This document shows, piece after piece, positions 8,830 to 17,740 of a stretch of 64,000 nt of DNA. The position numbers and the translations under genes are program-made. The DNA lies in the NCBI GenBank assembly GCA_965202795.1, contig OZ241848.1, forward strand, positions 248,001 through 312,000, written 5' to 3'. Source of the DNA: JACOND01 sp965202795 (GTDB taxonomy: Bacteria; Bdellovibrionota; Bdellovibrionia; Bdellovibrionales; UBA1609). The stretch's first letter is position 1. Each line of letters begins with the position of its first letter. A model generated the notes under the pieces. The model saw nothing but the letters and a program-made list of their open reading frames with translations, did not search any database and was not told where the DNA came from.

Positions 8830-10052
8830 TTTAAAATCCTGCCGGCGGCGGACTGGACATCCCGCCTGTATTGCTCAACCAGCTCAGGCGCCCCGCCAAA
8901 CTGGCCCGGCCTGTAAAATATTTTTGACTTGAGCCGCCCCACCCGCAAAAGGCTTTTTGATCTGAGGCACTTGCTCTCGCACTCCACAAAAGCTTTTTCC
9001 GCGCTCTGCCAGGAGCAGCTGAGCTTCTTCCAAAAAGGGCTGGAAAGCGCCTCCTCCAAAGAGCGGCGCTTCAGATCAAATTCATCTTTATGCTCAACCC
9101 AAAGGCTTTTTTCCCAGGAAACGGATTTTTTCCGCGCCGCGCTTTGCCGGACGCTGAAGGGATGGCTGACCCAAGAGCAGGGGTAAAGAATGCCCTCAGC
9201 GTCCACATAAAGCCCTCTTTCGCCTATGCGGCACAGCGGAAAAATATAGCTCTCTTTATGCTCTTTCTGCCAATCCTCTCCCAGCCGGAGGGCAAAAGGC
9301 TCAAAGGCTTTGGGGCTGCTCCGGCGGGTTTTGAAATCAATATAACAGCCGCGGTCAGTGTTGCCGGGCCGGCCCAGCAGCTTTTTGTCAGGCTCAAGGG
9401 GATCATAGCCCAAATCAGGATCAATATAAGCGGGGTCCATTGAGCCGAACAGGCTGCTCTGGACCACATTGAGCGCGTCGCAGCCAAGGCTTTTGGCCAG
9501 GCTTTGAATGCGCCCCATTTTGTCCTGATTAAACCGGAAAAGGATGGCGCTCCAGATCATATACAGCTGATCACTGTGCCGGCGGAGGGTTTTGATCCCA
9601 TTGATCATGCTCTCAAAATTGCTGCCCGCCCGGTATTTTTGATTGCTCTCCTGATCCCATCCGTCCGCGCTGAATATGACGATATCGCTTTTGTTGAAAA
9701 TTCCGGCCGCCTCGCGCCAGAAAGCCTCCTTTTTCCAGCTGCCGTTTGTGGTCAGAACAAGCTGAAGATCCGGCTTCGCCTCCTTCAGATGCCTGATGAT
9801 TTTTAAAAACTCAGAGCAGTAAATGGCGTCGCCCTGCCCGCCGCTCATAAGCATTCTTCTGACATGGGCGAGCCTTGACCGCGGAAAAATTTTTTTGATG
9901 AAATTCAGGCTCATCTCCGTCACTTTATACTGCCCCGGCCTTTCGGTCCGGGGGCAGCGCGGGCATTTGAGGGCGCACTTGCTGCTCAGCTCCAAATGCC
10001 AGTGAAAGATCTGCTGGCCGGCAATTTTCGGAGGCTTTAGGCTGTTTGGCAT
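8826..10052 (-). CDS. Radical SAM protein with C-terminal cysteine (SPASM-like) region
   Basis: The CxxxCxxC motif of radical SAM enzymes is at Cys26-Cys30-Cys33 (SSKCALKCPRC), which binds the [4Fe-4S] cluster that cleaves S-adenosylmethionine. The GGQGDA motif and TTNGSW strand follow the usual radical SAM barrel. In the second half, LCRIGERGLYVDAEGILYPC and further cysteines (FVECESKC) suggest a SPASM-type auxiliary cluster domain, as in peptide- or tungstopterin-modifying enzymes. I start at ATG 10052 (GGAGG four bases upstream), overlapping the SDR stop by 16 bp. No peptide substrate gene is obvious nearby. The reaction is unknown. Confidence 0.85.
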   Translation of the reverse strand: MPNSLKPPKIAGQQIFHWHLELSSKCALKCPRCPRTERPGQYKVTEMSLNFIKKIFPRSRLAHVRRMLMSGGQGDAIYCSEFLKIIRHLKEAKPDLQLVLTTNGSWKKEAFWREAAGIFNKSDIVIFSADGWDQESNQKYRAGSNFESMINGIKTLRRHSDQLYMIWSAILFRFNQDKMGRIQSLAKSLGCDALNVVQSSLFGSMDPAYIDPDLGYDPLEPDKKLLGRPGNTDRGCYIDFKTRRSSPKAFEPFALRLGEDWQKEHKESYIFPLCRIGERGLYVDAEGILYPCSWVSHPFSVRQSAARKKSVSWEKSLWVEHKDEFDLKRRSLEEALSSPFWKKLSCSWQSAEKAFVECESKCLRSKSLLRVGRLKSKIFYRPGQFGGAPELVEQYRRDVQSAAGRILK

Positions 10053-10615
10053 CTCGCCTCCAAAACCACTTCGGAAATGATCAGGCTTTCCGGGACAGAC
10101 AGCAAATACTCTATCAGCCGGCAATATTCGCTCCCCGGGATCCCGGCCTTAAAATGGGGCTTTTGCCTGTCTTTTTCCGATCCCAGCATGCCGGGGATAA
10201 TATTTGTGACGCGAAACTTCACATCCTCCCGCCAGGCCGAGGCATGGCTTAAGTAATTCACAAACTGATCAGAGGCGGATTTTGCCGCAGCCATAAGCCA
10301 CCATTTTTCGCTTTTTCTGTCGTTAAACCTGTAGCTGGACATGCTCCCCGTGTGGATAATATACCCGCTTTTGCCTTTTTCCCTCCACAAAAAACAAAGC
10401 TCTTTCAGCATCTCCATCTGGCTGAAATCCCCGCAGTAGGCATGATTGATGACCACATCATAGCTCAGGCTTTTGCGGGCGATGTCCCGCCGGCTTTCCA
10501 GGCTGCGGATGTCATGGCCCGTGGCGCGGCTCAGGCTGTCCGCTCCAAAATGCGCGGCCATCTCCCGGCCGAGGCCGCGGCTGCCTCCGATCACCAAAAA
10601 TTTTTTCTGTTTCAT
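10037..10615 (-). CDS. Atypical short-chain dehydrogenase/reductase-like protein
   Basis: A Rossmann-fold SDR: VIGGSRGLGREMA near the N-terminus is the nucleotide-binding glycine motif and VVINHAY corresponds to the NNAG strand. HTGSMSS supplies the usual serine, but the catalytic Tyr-x3-Lys is not intact: the lysine is in WWLMAAAKSAS and the position four before it is Met, not Tyr. It is therefore a degenerate or non-redox member, or uses another residue. Length 192 is short for a classical SDR (about 250). Its stop overlaps the radical SAM start, suggesting the two act together. Confidence 0.8.
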   Translation of the reverse strand: MKQKKFLVIGGSRGLGREMAAHFGADSLSRATGHDIRSLESRRDIARKSLSYDVVINHAYCGDFSQMEMLKELCFLWREKGKSGYIIHTGSMSSYRFNDRKSEKWWLMAAAKSASDQFVNYLSHASAWREDVKFRVTNIIPGMLGSEKDRQKPHFKAGIPGSEYCRLIEYLLSVPESLIISEVVLEARCQTA

Positions 10616-10645
10616 GATTTTTTGCAGCCCAGGCTCCCGCCCCGT

Positions 10646-11800
10646 TTATTTTTTGGCCATTTTTTGCAGCTGTTCAAAGGCCCGCGCGATTTCAAAGCTG
10701 TCCAGCAGGCTTTTTTTATAGGGTTTGGAGTTATCATGCTCTGGCAGCGGCCTTTTTTTAATAACAGCATGCGGCTCAATGCCTTTTTCATTAATAAAGC
10801 GCCCTGAGGGGGTTTGGTATTCCCCCACAGTCATTGTCAAGGCTGAGTCTCCCGGCAGATTAAATATGTCCTGAATCACCCCCTTTCCAAAAGTTTTCCT
10901 GCCCATCAGGAAAGCCCGGCTGTGATCCTTTAAGGCTCCAGCCAGAATTTCCGCGCCGCTGGCGGAATATTCATTAATTAAAACAACCATGGGAAAAGGC
11001 GGCAGAGTGTCTGACAGGCTGGCGCGCCGGACATTTGGCTTTGGATCCGCTTTTATCTTATAGCTGGCGATAACCCCCTCATCCAAAAACAAATCAGCGG
11101 CCTGAACAGCCTGGTCAAACACGCCTCCGGGATTGCTCCGCAAATCCAGGATCAGGCCCCGCGGCTCCCGCTTCCGCAAAGTTTTATTCAGCTCCAGGAT
11201 TGTTGTCCGGGAGAAATAAAGAATCCTGACATAAAAAAAGCCCTCCGGGAGGCTCCCTGACCGGACAGATGGCGTTTTAAGCTCCTCCGGCTGCATCAAA
11301 AAATCCAGAGGCTTTTTGACTCCGGGCCTTGAGACAAAAATCTCATGCCGCGCGCCGTTTTTCCGCTTGTTTTTTACAATCCGAAAAACCTCCCACAAGG
11401 CAAGGCCCTCAGCCTCCTTTCCATTGATTTTGAGAATTTGATCGCCCTCCCTGAGGCCGGCCCGGTCTGCCGGAGATCCATCCAAAACAAAAATAACTGT
11501 CAGGCGCCCGCGCTTTTTTTCAACCTCCACTCCAATGCCATAAGACCTTCCCTTGACATGCTCTTTAAGTTTTTTCGCCGCTCCGGGAGGGAGAAAATAG
11601 TAATAAGGGTCAGTGTCCCTTAAAAGCCCCCGCGCCGCCCCATAAACCAAAGATCTCATCTTCACAGGCTTATAATAATGCTCCTCTATAAGGGTCAGCG
11701 CCCTGACAAAAAGCTGAAGATCGGAGTAGCGCTCCGCGAAAGCGAAAACAGCCGCGCCAGGCAGCGCGAAAAACAAAACCGCAGCGCGCCATGTTTTCAA
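10646..11800 (-). CDS. Carboxy-terminal processing protease (CtpA-like, S41)
   Basis: A periplasmic serine protease that degrades or trims proteins from the C-terminus. After a signal peptide (KTWRAAVLFFALPGAAVFAF) comes a PDZ domain (YGIGVEVEKKRGRLTV, GSPADRAGLREGDQILKI) and the S41 catalytic core: Ser in NEYSASGAEI and Lys in GRKTFGKGVIQD form the Ser/Lys dyad. I chose the TTG at 11800, because AAGGGGG lies just upstream and it puts the signal peptide at the very N-terminus; the in-frame ATG at 11851 adds a basic extension inside nfu and has no ribosome site. It lies in the minus-strand run between the SDR gene and nfu. Confidence 0.93.
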   Translation of the reverse strand: MKTWRAAVLFFALPGAAVFAFAERYSDLQLFVRALTLIEEHYYKPVKMRSLVYGAARGLLRDTDPYYYFLPPGAAKKLKEHVKGRSYGIGVEVEKKRGRLTVIFVLDGSPADRAGLREGDQILKINGKEAEGLALWEVFRIVKNKRKNGARHEIFVSRPGVKKPLDFLMQPEELKTPSVRSGSLPEGFFYVRILYFSRTTILELNKTLRKREPRGLILDLRSNPGGVFDQAVQAADLFLDEGVIASYKIKADPKPNVRRASLSDTLPPFPMVVLINEYSASGAEILAGALKDHSRAFLMGRKTFGKGVIQDIFNLPGDSALTMTVGEYQTPSGRFINEKGIEPHAVIKKRPLPEHDNSKPYKKSLLDSFEIARAFEQLQKMAKK

Positions 11801-11810
11801 AGCAGCCCCC

Positions 11811-12398
11811 TTAAACCGGAAAAACCTCCAGCTCCTCGTTTTGCATCTCATAGCGGAGAATATTCTCTATGGCCTCCAAAGTTCCCATATAGGAGCTGGG
11901 GCATCCGCCGCAGGCCCCCTGATAGGCAATCTCCATGCGGTTTCCCTCAAAGGAGATGATTTCCAGATCTCCGCCATCCGCCTGAAGGCCGGGGCGGATG
12001 GTCCGATCCAAAATCTCCTCCGCCCGCCGCCAGGGCTCCGGCAGCCGGCTCCTGTCTTTAAGGGCTTTTTCGCCCTCTTCCGCCGGCAGCGGCTGAAAGC
12101 CGGGATCATGGCCCCCGGCCAGCTTTTTGATAACAGCGGCGGTTTTTTCCTCCATTTCCTCAAAAGACAAATGGCCCTGATGGCTCAAAGTCAGCTGGTT
12201 TTCAAAAACATGGACCTGATGGACATCCTCCATGGCGGCAAACAGGCTTTGGATCAGGGGCGGCGCGCCGGCCTCATCCTCTTTGAGAAAAGAGGCCTTG
12301 CCCTGGTTTTTCAAGGGAAAGTTTACAACAAATTTAAGCGCCATGGGGTTGGGCGTCCTCATCGCGCGGACAAGAATGTCTGAGGGGGAGATATTCAT
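11811..12398 (-). CDS. nfu: Fe-S cluster scaffold/carrier protein, Nfu type
   Basis: Receives [Fe-S] clusters from the SUF machinery and hands them to apo-proteins. Residues about 1-95 match the Nfu N-terminal domain (MRTPNPMALKFVVN...), and the C-terminal NifU-like domain has LQADGGDLEIISFEGN and the cluster-binding GACGGCPSSYMGTLEAIE (CxxC). The middle 40 residues are a linker. The gene directly follows sufS (gap 15 bp), in keeping with the pathway. There is no strong ribosome site before the ATG, so coupling to sufS is likely. Confidence 0.92.
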   Translation of the reverse strand: MNISPSDILVRAMRTPNPMALKFVVNFPLKNQGKASFLKEDEAGAPPLIQSLFAAMEDVHQVHVFENQLTLSHQGHLSFEEMEEKTAAVIKKLAGGHDPGFQPLPAEEGEKALKDRSRLPEPWRRAEEILDRTIRPGLQADGGDLEIISFEGNRMEIAYQGACGGCPSSYMGTLEAIENILRYEMQNEELEVFPV

Positions 12399-12413
12399 AA
12401 CATAATGGCCGGC

Positions 12414-13634
12414 TCAGGCGGCTTTTAAAATATGGACAGCCTTTTCCGCCGCGGCTTTAAGGGCCTGAATGTCCTCTCTCCGGCTGTAAAGCGAAAAAGA
12501 GGCTCTGACTGTTCCTGAGGCCAGCTTCAGGCGCTCCATCAAGGGCATGCAGCAGTGGTGGCCCGCCCGCGCGGCGACCCGCTCCTTTGCCATAATAAAA
12601 GACAAATCAGAGGAATGAAAGCCCTCTATGACAAAAGACAGGATGTTTGTTCTGTTTCCAGAGGGGCCAATCGCCCGCAGCCCCGGAATCCGCGACAATT
12701 CAGCCTCCGCCTCCTGAACCAGCCCGCTTTCAAACCTCAGAGCCTCCGAAAAATCCGCATTTTCCCTTAAAAACCTCAGAACCGCCCCCATGGCCAAAGC
12801 CCCCTCAATAAAGGGCGTCCCCGCCTCAAACTTTTGCGGGCCTCTGGCCCACTCCACATGCTCCAGGCCCGCCTCATAAATTGTCCCGCCGCCTGTCTGC
12901 CAGGGGGGGAGGCCGGAAAGCGCGGATTTTTTCCCGTAAAGCGCGCCAATCCCCGAAGGGGAAAAAGCCTTATGGCCGGAGAAAACCAGAAAATCACAGT
13001 CCAGCCGCCGGACATCCGGCCTGAGGAGCGCTGCGGACTGGGCGGCGTCCACAACTGTCCATGCGCCGCAGGCTCTGGCTTTTTGAATCATCTCCCCCGC
13101 CGGCTGCTCCGCGCCCGTCACATTTGAGACATGGCTGAAGGAGAGGATTTTTGTCTTTGGACTGAGAAATTTATCCAGAGCCGCCATGTCCAGCGCGCCA
13201 TCATCTGTCACAGGGAGGGCGCGGATCCGGCAGCCTTTTTTTTTGGACAGATCCCGCCAGGGGAGCATGTTGGAGTGATGCTCCAGCTCTGTTATCAAAA
13301 TTTCATCCCCCTCCGACAAAGATCCGCCAAGGCTCTGGGCCAGAAAATTCAGGCCTTCGGTGGAGCCGCGGGTGAAGATAATCTCCTCCGGGGATTCAGC
13401 GTTCAGGAACCGGGCGGTTTCTTCCCTTGCCTCCTCGTATTTTTTGGTGGCCTGGAGGCTTAAATGATGCTCGCCTCTGTGAACATTGGAGACTTCTTTT
13501 TCGTAAAAATTTTTTAAGACATCAAAAATCAGGCCCAGCTTCAGGGTTGTGGCGGCGCTGTCCAGATAGACCTCCCCCCGGCTGTCCAAAAAAGAGATTT
13601 GCGGAAAAAGCTTTCTCAATTCCAAAGGCTTCAT
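12414..13634 (-). CDS. sufS: Cysteine desulfurase SufS
   Basis: A PLP enzyme that takes sulfur from cysteine and leaves it as a persulfide for Fe-S assembly. The PLP lysine is in FLVFSGHKAFSPSGIGALYG, and the persulfide cysteine is in RAGHHCCMPLM near residue 365, the short-loop (group II, SufS-type) arrangement. TRGSTEGLNF is the phosphate-binding region. Length 406 is standard. It sits between sufD and nfu in the order sufB-sufC-sufD-sufS-nfu. No sufE or sufU sulfur-transfer partner is seen in the window. Confidence 0.95.
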   Translation of the reverse strand: MKPLELRKLFPQISFLDSRGEVYLDSAATTLKLGLIFDVLKNFYEKEVSNVHRGEHHLSLQATKKYEEAREETARFLNAESPEEIIFTRGSTEGLNFLAQSLGGSLSEGDEILITELEHHSNMLPWRDLSKKKGCRIRALPVTDDGALDMAALDKFLSPKTKILSFSHVSNVTGAEQPAGEMIQKARACGAWTVVDAAQSAALLRPDVRRLDCDFLVFSGHKAFSPSGIGALYGKKSALSGLPPWQTGGGTIYEAGLEHVEWARGPQKFEAGTPFIEGALAMGAVLRFLRENADFSEALRFESGLVQEAEAELSRIPGLRAIGPSGNRTNILSFVIEGFHSSDLSFIMAKERVAARAGHHCCMPLMERLKLASGTVRASFSLYSRREDIQALKAAAEKAVHILKAA

Positions 13635-13664
13635 GCAAAAACTTCCGTATGATGCCGGCCGCGC

Positions 13665-15038
13665 TTATGACAAAATGTCTCTGGCCGAATCCCGAAAAGC
13701 CTCAAGGCGGCTCTGAATCAGGCTTTCCAGGCGCGCTCTCAGCCCCCCCTCCATAAAAGAGAGAATCTCTTTGATCCGGCCGGACAAAATCAGAGACAGC
13801 GCCTCAAAATCCCCCAGGCCGCGGGAGCGCAGATAAAACAGCGCCTCCCGGTTTTCCCTCAAAGAGGAGACGGAAGCCCCATGGGCGGCCTGGACATCGT
13901 CAGCCTCGACATCCAGCTCCGGGCAGCTGAAGGTCAGGGCTTTTTCTCCAAAAATTAAATTTTTGATCAGCTGGCTGGAGGAGGTTTTTTGCGCGCCGCG
14001 CGCGATTTTTATGACTCCGTTAAAAACAGACTGCGCGGAGTCAAACACAATGGCCAGAAGCATCTGGCGGCTGGAGCCCCTCTCTCCCTGGTGGCGGACA
14101 ATGGTCTTGTGGTCAGACCGGCAGCGCCCGCCTAAAAGGGCCAGCCCCCGCGCCTCAGCAGATGAGCCTTCCCTTTGGGATATATCTGTCAAATGGCGGC
14201 TGATTCCCGAAGAGAGGCTTAAGCTCAGGAAGCGGGCGCTGGCGCCTTTTTCCGCCTCAGCAAACAGCTGGTTGATCTGGAAGTCCCCCGCGCCGGCCCG
14301 GTCTATGCGGAAAAAGCCCAGCCGGGAGTTTTCTCCAAGAAAGCAGTCTGTCTGCGAGTTGAGAAAAAACGGCTTTGAAAGGGGGGCTTCCGCCGGGCCG
14401 CCGCCCTGTCCGTAAAAGGTCTCTATGATCCGCGCCCCGCTGTTTTTCTGGAGAAACAAAAAGTTTCTAAGATTCAAGCCCTGGGCAAAAGGGGCGGCGC
14501 TTTGCAGGTATTGGATCTCTATAAAATTTTCCCGGCGCTGAGGGGGCTTTTCCACAACAATGGCCCAGCCGTTTAGGGACAGCGCGCTGCTGAAGGCGCA
14601 AAAGCTGTTTCTTTTTTGGCTGAGAGCCTGCATGACCTGCTGTCTCTGCTTAGAGTCCAAAACGGGTTTGCCCCGCAGGATCTCGCTCCAGGAGAAAATT
14701 TTCACTCCGTCCTTCGGGCCGGACAGCGCGCGGGGGCGGCCGCCCTCCACAGAGATTACAAGGGAGTCAGGCAAAAGCGGCGCCGGCGGGGGCTGAGCCT
14801 TTGCTTCCTCCGGATTTTTCAGCTGCGGGAAAAAACTGAAGCCGGCTTTTTTCAGCTCCTGAATGGGAAAGCGCCGCCAGCCCTCTGTTTTTCTGTCTGG
14901 GAGGCCTGTCCGCGCAAAGCGCTCCATCTGATCTTGAAGCGCGCCGGCCAGCAGGCCTTTTGAGGGCAGCGCGCCGCGGCTTTGGCAGAGCCTCAGGGCC
15001 TCTTGCGCCTCAGACCGGCTCTTTGGAAATCCAATCAT
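13665..15038 (-). CDS. sufD: Fe-S cluster assembly protein SufD
   Basis: Scaffold subunit that pairs with SufB and the SufC ATPase. The C-terminal half is the beta-helical SufB/SufD core: CRSDHKTIVRHQGERGSSR, FNGVIKIARGAQKTSSSQLI and LDVEADDVQAAHGASVSSL (with the conserved His) are recognisable. I use ATG 15038, with AAGGAGAGG upstream; it overlaps sufC by 29 bp, a sign of translational coupling. The N-terminal 130 residues are poorly conserved, as usual for SufD. Confidence 0.93.
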   Translation of the reverse strand: MIGFPKSRSEAQEALRLCQSRGALPSKGLLAGALQDQMERFARTGLPDRKTEGWRRFPIQELKKAGFSFFPQLKNPEEAKAQPPPAPLLPDSLVISVEGGRPRALSGPKDGVKIFSWSEILRGKPVLDSKQRQQVMQALSQKRNSFCAFSSALSLNGWAIVVEKPPQRRENFIEIQYLQSAAPFAQGLNLRNFLFLQKNSGARIIETFYGQGGGPAEAPLSKPFFLNSQTDCFLGENSRLGFFRIDRAGAGDFQINQLFAEAEKGASARFLSLSLSSGISRHLTDISQREGSSAEARGLALLGGRCRSDHKTIVRHQGERGSSRQMLLAIVFDSAQSVFNGVIKIARGAQKTSSSQLIKNLIFGEKALTFSCPELDVEADDVQAAHGASVSSLRENREALFYLRSRGLGDFEALSLILSGRIKEILSFMEGGLRARLESLIQSRLEAFRDSARDILS

Positions 15039-15771
15039 AGCCTCTCCTTTCAATTTCCTCAGCAAGGGAAAAATCCCCTGTTTTTTTGATCTGGCCGTCA
15101 ATTAAAACATGCGCGCGGTCCGGCCTGACCAGCTCCAAAAGCCGGTGATAATGGGTGATCAAAAGCAGCGCCTTGTCCCTTCCGCGAAACCGGCTGATCC
15201 CGCGGGCTATTTTTTGCAGGGAGTCTACATCCAGGCCGGAGTCTGTTTCATCCAGGATCGCCAGCCGCGGCGAAAAAATCATCATTTGCAGGATCTCGTT
15301 TTGCTTTTTTTCTCCGCCCGAAAAGCCCTCGTTTAAGTTTCGGCCCAAAAAACTCTCTTCAATGCCAAGCTCGCCGGCTTTTTCCCTCGCAAAGCGCTCA
15401 AAAGCCGCCCCGTCCATCAGAGGGGCGCCCTGATGCCGGCAGTGGGAGTCAAAAGCTGTTTTCAGAAAAGTCAGATTGCTGAGGCCGGGGATCTCGACAG
15501 GATACTGAAAGGCGAGAAACACCCCCTCCCTCGCCCTCTCCGTCATATCCATGGAGAGCAGATCTTTTTCCTGAAAATTGACTTCATAAGAGACAGATCC
15601 TCCGGCTGCGGGAAACTGCGGATCCCCGGCAATGACTTTGGCCAGCGTGCTTTTTCCAGAGCCGTTAGGCCCCATAAGGGCATGGGTTTCCCCGGCTTTA
15701 ATCTCCAGAGACACTCCCTTCAGCAAAGGCGCCCCGTTTAAAAAAGTTTTTAAGCTCTTGATTTTCAGCAT
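15010..15771 (-). CDS. sufC: Fe-S assembly ATPase SufC
   Basis: ABC-type ATPase of the SufBCD complex. Walker A is GPNGSGKSTLAKVIAGDP, the ABC signature is NEGFSGGEKKQNEI and Walker B is LAILDETDSGLDVDSL with the SufC-typical D-E-T-D-S-G-L-D, followed by the switch His in LLITHYHRLL. 253 residues, standard. It overlaps sufD. The ribosome site before the ATG is weak; a 150-bp gap with short repeats separates it from sufB. Confidence 0.96.
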   Translation of the reverse strand: MLKIKSLKTFLNGAPLLKGVSLEIKAGETHALMGPNGSGKSTLAKVIAGDPQFPAAGGSVSYEVNFQEKDLLSMDMTERAREGVFLAFQYPVEIPGLSNLTFLKTAFDSHCRHQGAPLMDGAAFERFAREKAGELGIEESFLGRNLNEGFSGGEKKQNEILQMMIFSPRLAILDETDSGLDVDSLQKIARGISRFRGRDKALLLITHYHRLLELVRPDRAHVLIDGQIKKTGDFSLAEEIERRGYDWISKEPV

Positions 15772-15800
15772 ATATGCAAAAGGCGCTTTTTATTTATAAG

Positions 15801-15890
15801 CTTCCCTGGAGGTTGCTGGGGGGGTTCCGGGGAGTTTTCCTGGGAATTTTCCGGGGAGTTTTCCTGGGAGTTTTCCAGGAGCTTCCCTGA
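15801..15890. repeat. Short direct repeats between sufC and sufB
   Basis: The spacer holds four runs of a roughly 12-bp unit of the type GGGAGTTTTCCT (also with CCGG, and AATTTTCC) and is flanked by two copies of GCTTCCCTG. It is not coding. It may stabilise or process the suf mRNA, or be simple replication slippage. Confidence 0.65.
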
Positions 15891-15923
15891 AAATCCGCAT
15901 CCGGCGGGCCGGGCTGCAGGCTC

Positions 15924-17438
15924 TCAGCCGATGCTGCCCTCCAGCTTCATCTCTATCAGCTTGACAGCCTCAACGGAAAACTCCAGGGGCAGCTGCTTAA
16001 AAACCTCGCTGCAAAAGCCATTGACAATAAGGGAGATGGCCTGCTCCCTGTCGAGGCCGCGGGATTCTAAGTAGGCAAACTGCTCCTCGCTCAGGCGGGA
16101 TGTTGAGGCTTCATGCTCCACCACAGCCGAGGGATTTTGCGCCTCAATGACGGGGATGGTTTTGGCCCGGCTGCGGCTTCCCACAAGCAGCGAGTCGCAT
16201 TGGGAGTAGTTTCTCGCCTTTTCGGCGCGGGGGCCCATTTTCACCTGCCCGCGGTAGGCGTTCACTGACTGATTGGAGGAAATGCCCTTGGAGAGGATGG
16301 AGCTTTTTGTGTTTTTTCCAAGATGCAGCATTTTTGTCCCTGTGTCAGCCTGCATTTTGCCATGAGTCAGGGCCACAGAGTAAAACCGCCCCTCAGAGTC
16401 ATCTCCGATCAGGGAGCAGCTGGGGTATTTCCATGTAATGGCTGAGCCGGCCTCCACCTGAACCCAGGAGATTTTGGAGCCTTTTCCCAGGCAGTGCCCT
16501 CTTTTTGTCACAAAGTTATAAATGCCGCCCCGGCCCCGGCTGTCGCCCGGATACCAGTTCTGCACTGTGGAGTATTTGATTTCGGCCCGATCCAGGGCCG
16601 CAAGCTCCACCACAGCGGCGTGGAGCTGGCTTTCATCCCGCGCCGGCGCCGTGCAGCCCTCCAGATAATTCACAAAAGAGCCTTCATCGGCAATCACCAG
16701 AGTCCTCTCAAACTGCCCGGTCTCAGCCTCATTGATGCGAAAATAGGTTGAAAGATCCAGGGGGCATTTGACCCCTTTGGGGATATAGCAGAAAGAGCCG
16801 TCTGTGAAAACCGCCGTGTTCAGGCAGGCGAAATAATTGTCTTTGTAAGGGACCACAGAGCAAAGGTATTTTTTTACCAGGTCTGGATGGTTTTGGACAG
16901 CTTCGGAAAACGAGCAGAAAATCACCCCATGCTTTTCCAAAGCCTCCTTGTGGGTTGTTATCACTGACACGCTGTCAAACACAGCGTCCACAGCGACCCC
17001 GGCCAGCCGCTTTTGCTCTGAAAGCGGAACGCCCAGCTTTTCAAAAGTCTTCAGAAGCTCCGGGTCGGCCTCCTCAAGGCTTGCCAGCTTCTTCTTCCTC
17101 TTCGGCTCCGAGTAATAGCTGATGCCCTGATAATCAATGGGAGGATAGGACAGATCCGCCCAGGAAGGCTCTTTCATGGAGAGCCAGAATCTGTAGGCTT
17201 TGATTCTCAGGTCAAGCGTCCAGGACGGCTCGCCCTTGTGGCGGGAGATCTCCTCAATAACCCCCTCGCTCAGCCCTTTTGAGAAGCGCCGCGAGGGAAT
17301 CTGGCTCACAAACCCGTATTTGTATTTCCGCTTTTTTGAGATTCTTTCAGATATTCCGCCGGAGGCGGGAGCATCCTTTTTAGCCATGCCCATTTTGGGA
17401 ATGCTTTTTTTGGGGATATCTTTTTTAGCCAGATCCAT
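15924..17438 (-). CDS. sufB: Fe-S cluster assembly scaffold SufB
   Basis: Main scaffold of the SUF system, on which [4Fe-4S] clusters are built together with SufC and SufD. The protein (504 residues) has the family landmarks: GVIFCSFSEAVQNHPDLV, NTAVFTDGSFCYIPKGVK, ARNYSQCDSLLVGSRS with the conserved Cys used in sulfur transfer, and VEHEASTSRLSEEQ. The first 25 residues form a Lys/Pro-rich extension of repeated (K)KDIPK/KSIPK/KMGMAKK units, which is unusual. AAGGAGAG precedes the ATG. It is the first gene of the suf run; a repeat-rich 1.3 kb lies upstream and no Rrf2/IscR-type regulator is present. Confidence 0.96.
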   Translation of the reverse strand: MDLAKKDIPKKSIPKMGMAKKDAPASGGISERISKKRKYKYGFVSQIPSRRFSKGLSEGVIEEISRHKGEPSWTLDLRIKAYRFWLSMKEPSWADLSYPPIDYQGISYYSEPKRKKKLASLEEADPELLKTFEKLGVPLSEQKRLAGVAVDAVFDSVSVITTHKEALEKHGVIFCSFSEAVQNHPDLVKKYLCSVVPYKDNYFACLNTAVFTDGSFCYIPKGVKCPLDLSTYFRINEAETGQFERTLVIADEGSFVNYLEGCTAPARDESQLHAAVVELAALDRAEIKYSTVQNWYPGDSRGRGGIYNFVTKRGHCLGKGSKISWVQVEAGSAITWKYPSCSLIGDDSEGRFYSVALTHGKMQADTGTKMLHLGKNTKSSILSKGISSNQSVNAYRGQVKMGPRAEKARNYSQCDSLLVGSRSRAKTIPVIEAQNPSAVVEHEASTSRLSEEQFAYLESRGLDREQAISLIVNGFCSEVFKQLPLEFSVEAVKLIEMKLEGSIG

Positions 17439-17740
17439 GTTCTCTCCTTTCGGCGCTTGTTTGCCGGGATGGCCCCGCCGCCGCCGGGGGGCCCTCCCTC
17501 CCCCTGCATGTTTTTCGATCAGATTGAGCTTTTAAAGCGCTTTTTCGCCCGCCCCAAAATCAAAGAAAATCCAATGCAATAAGCTGATTCTGCCGGGTTT
17601 CCAGGCCCAAGTCAAGCCCTAAGCCAAGCCCCTGGCTGTTTTTTCGCTCTTTATTTCCAAAGGCTTCCAGACAGAGGCTTTTAAGCGAAAACCTGCCGGG
17701 AACAGCCCCCGGCCCAGCAAACAGCCGGCGGCCGGCCCTC

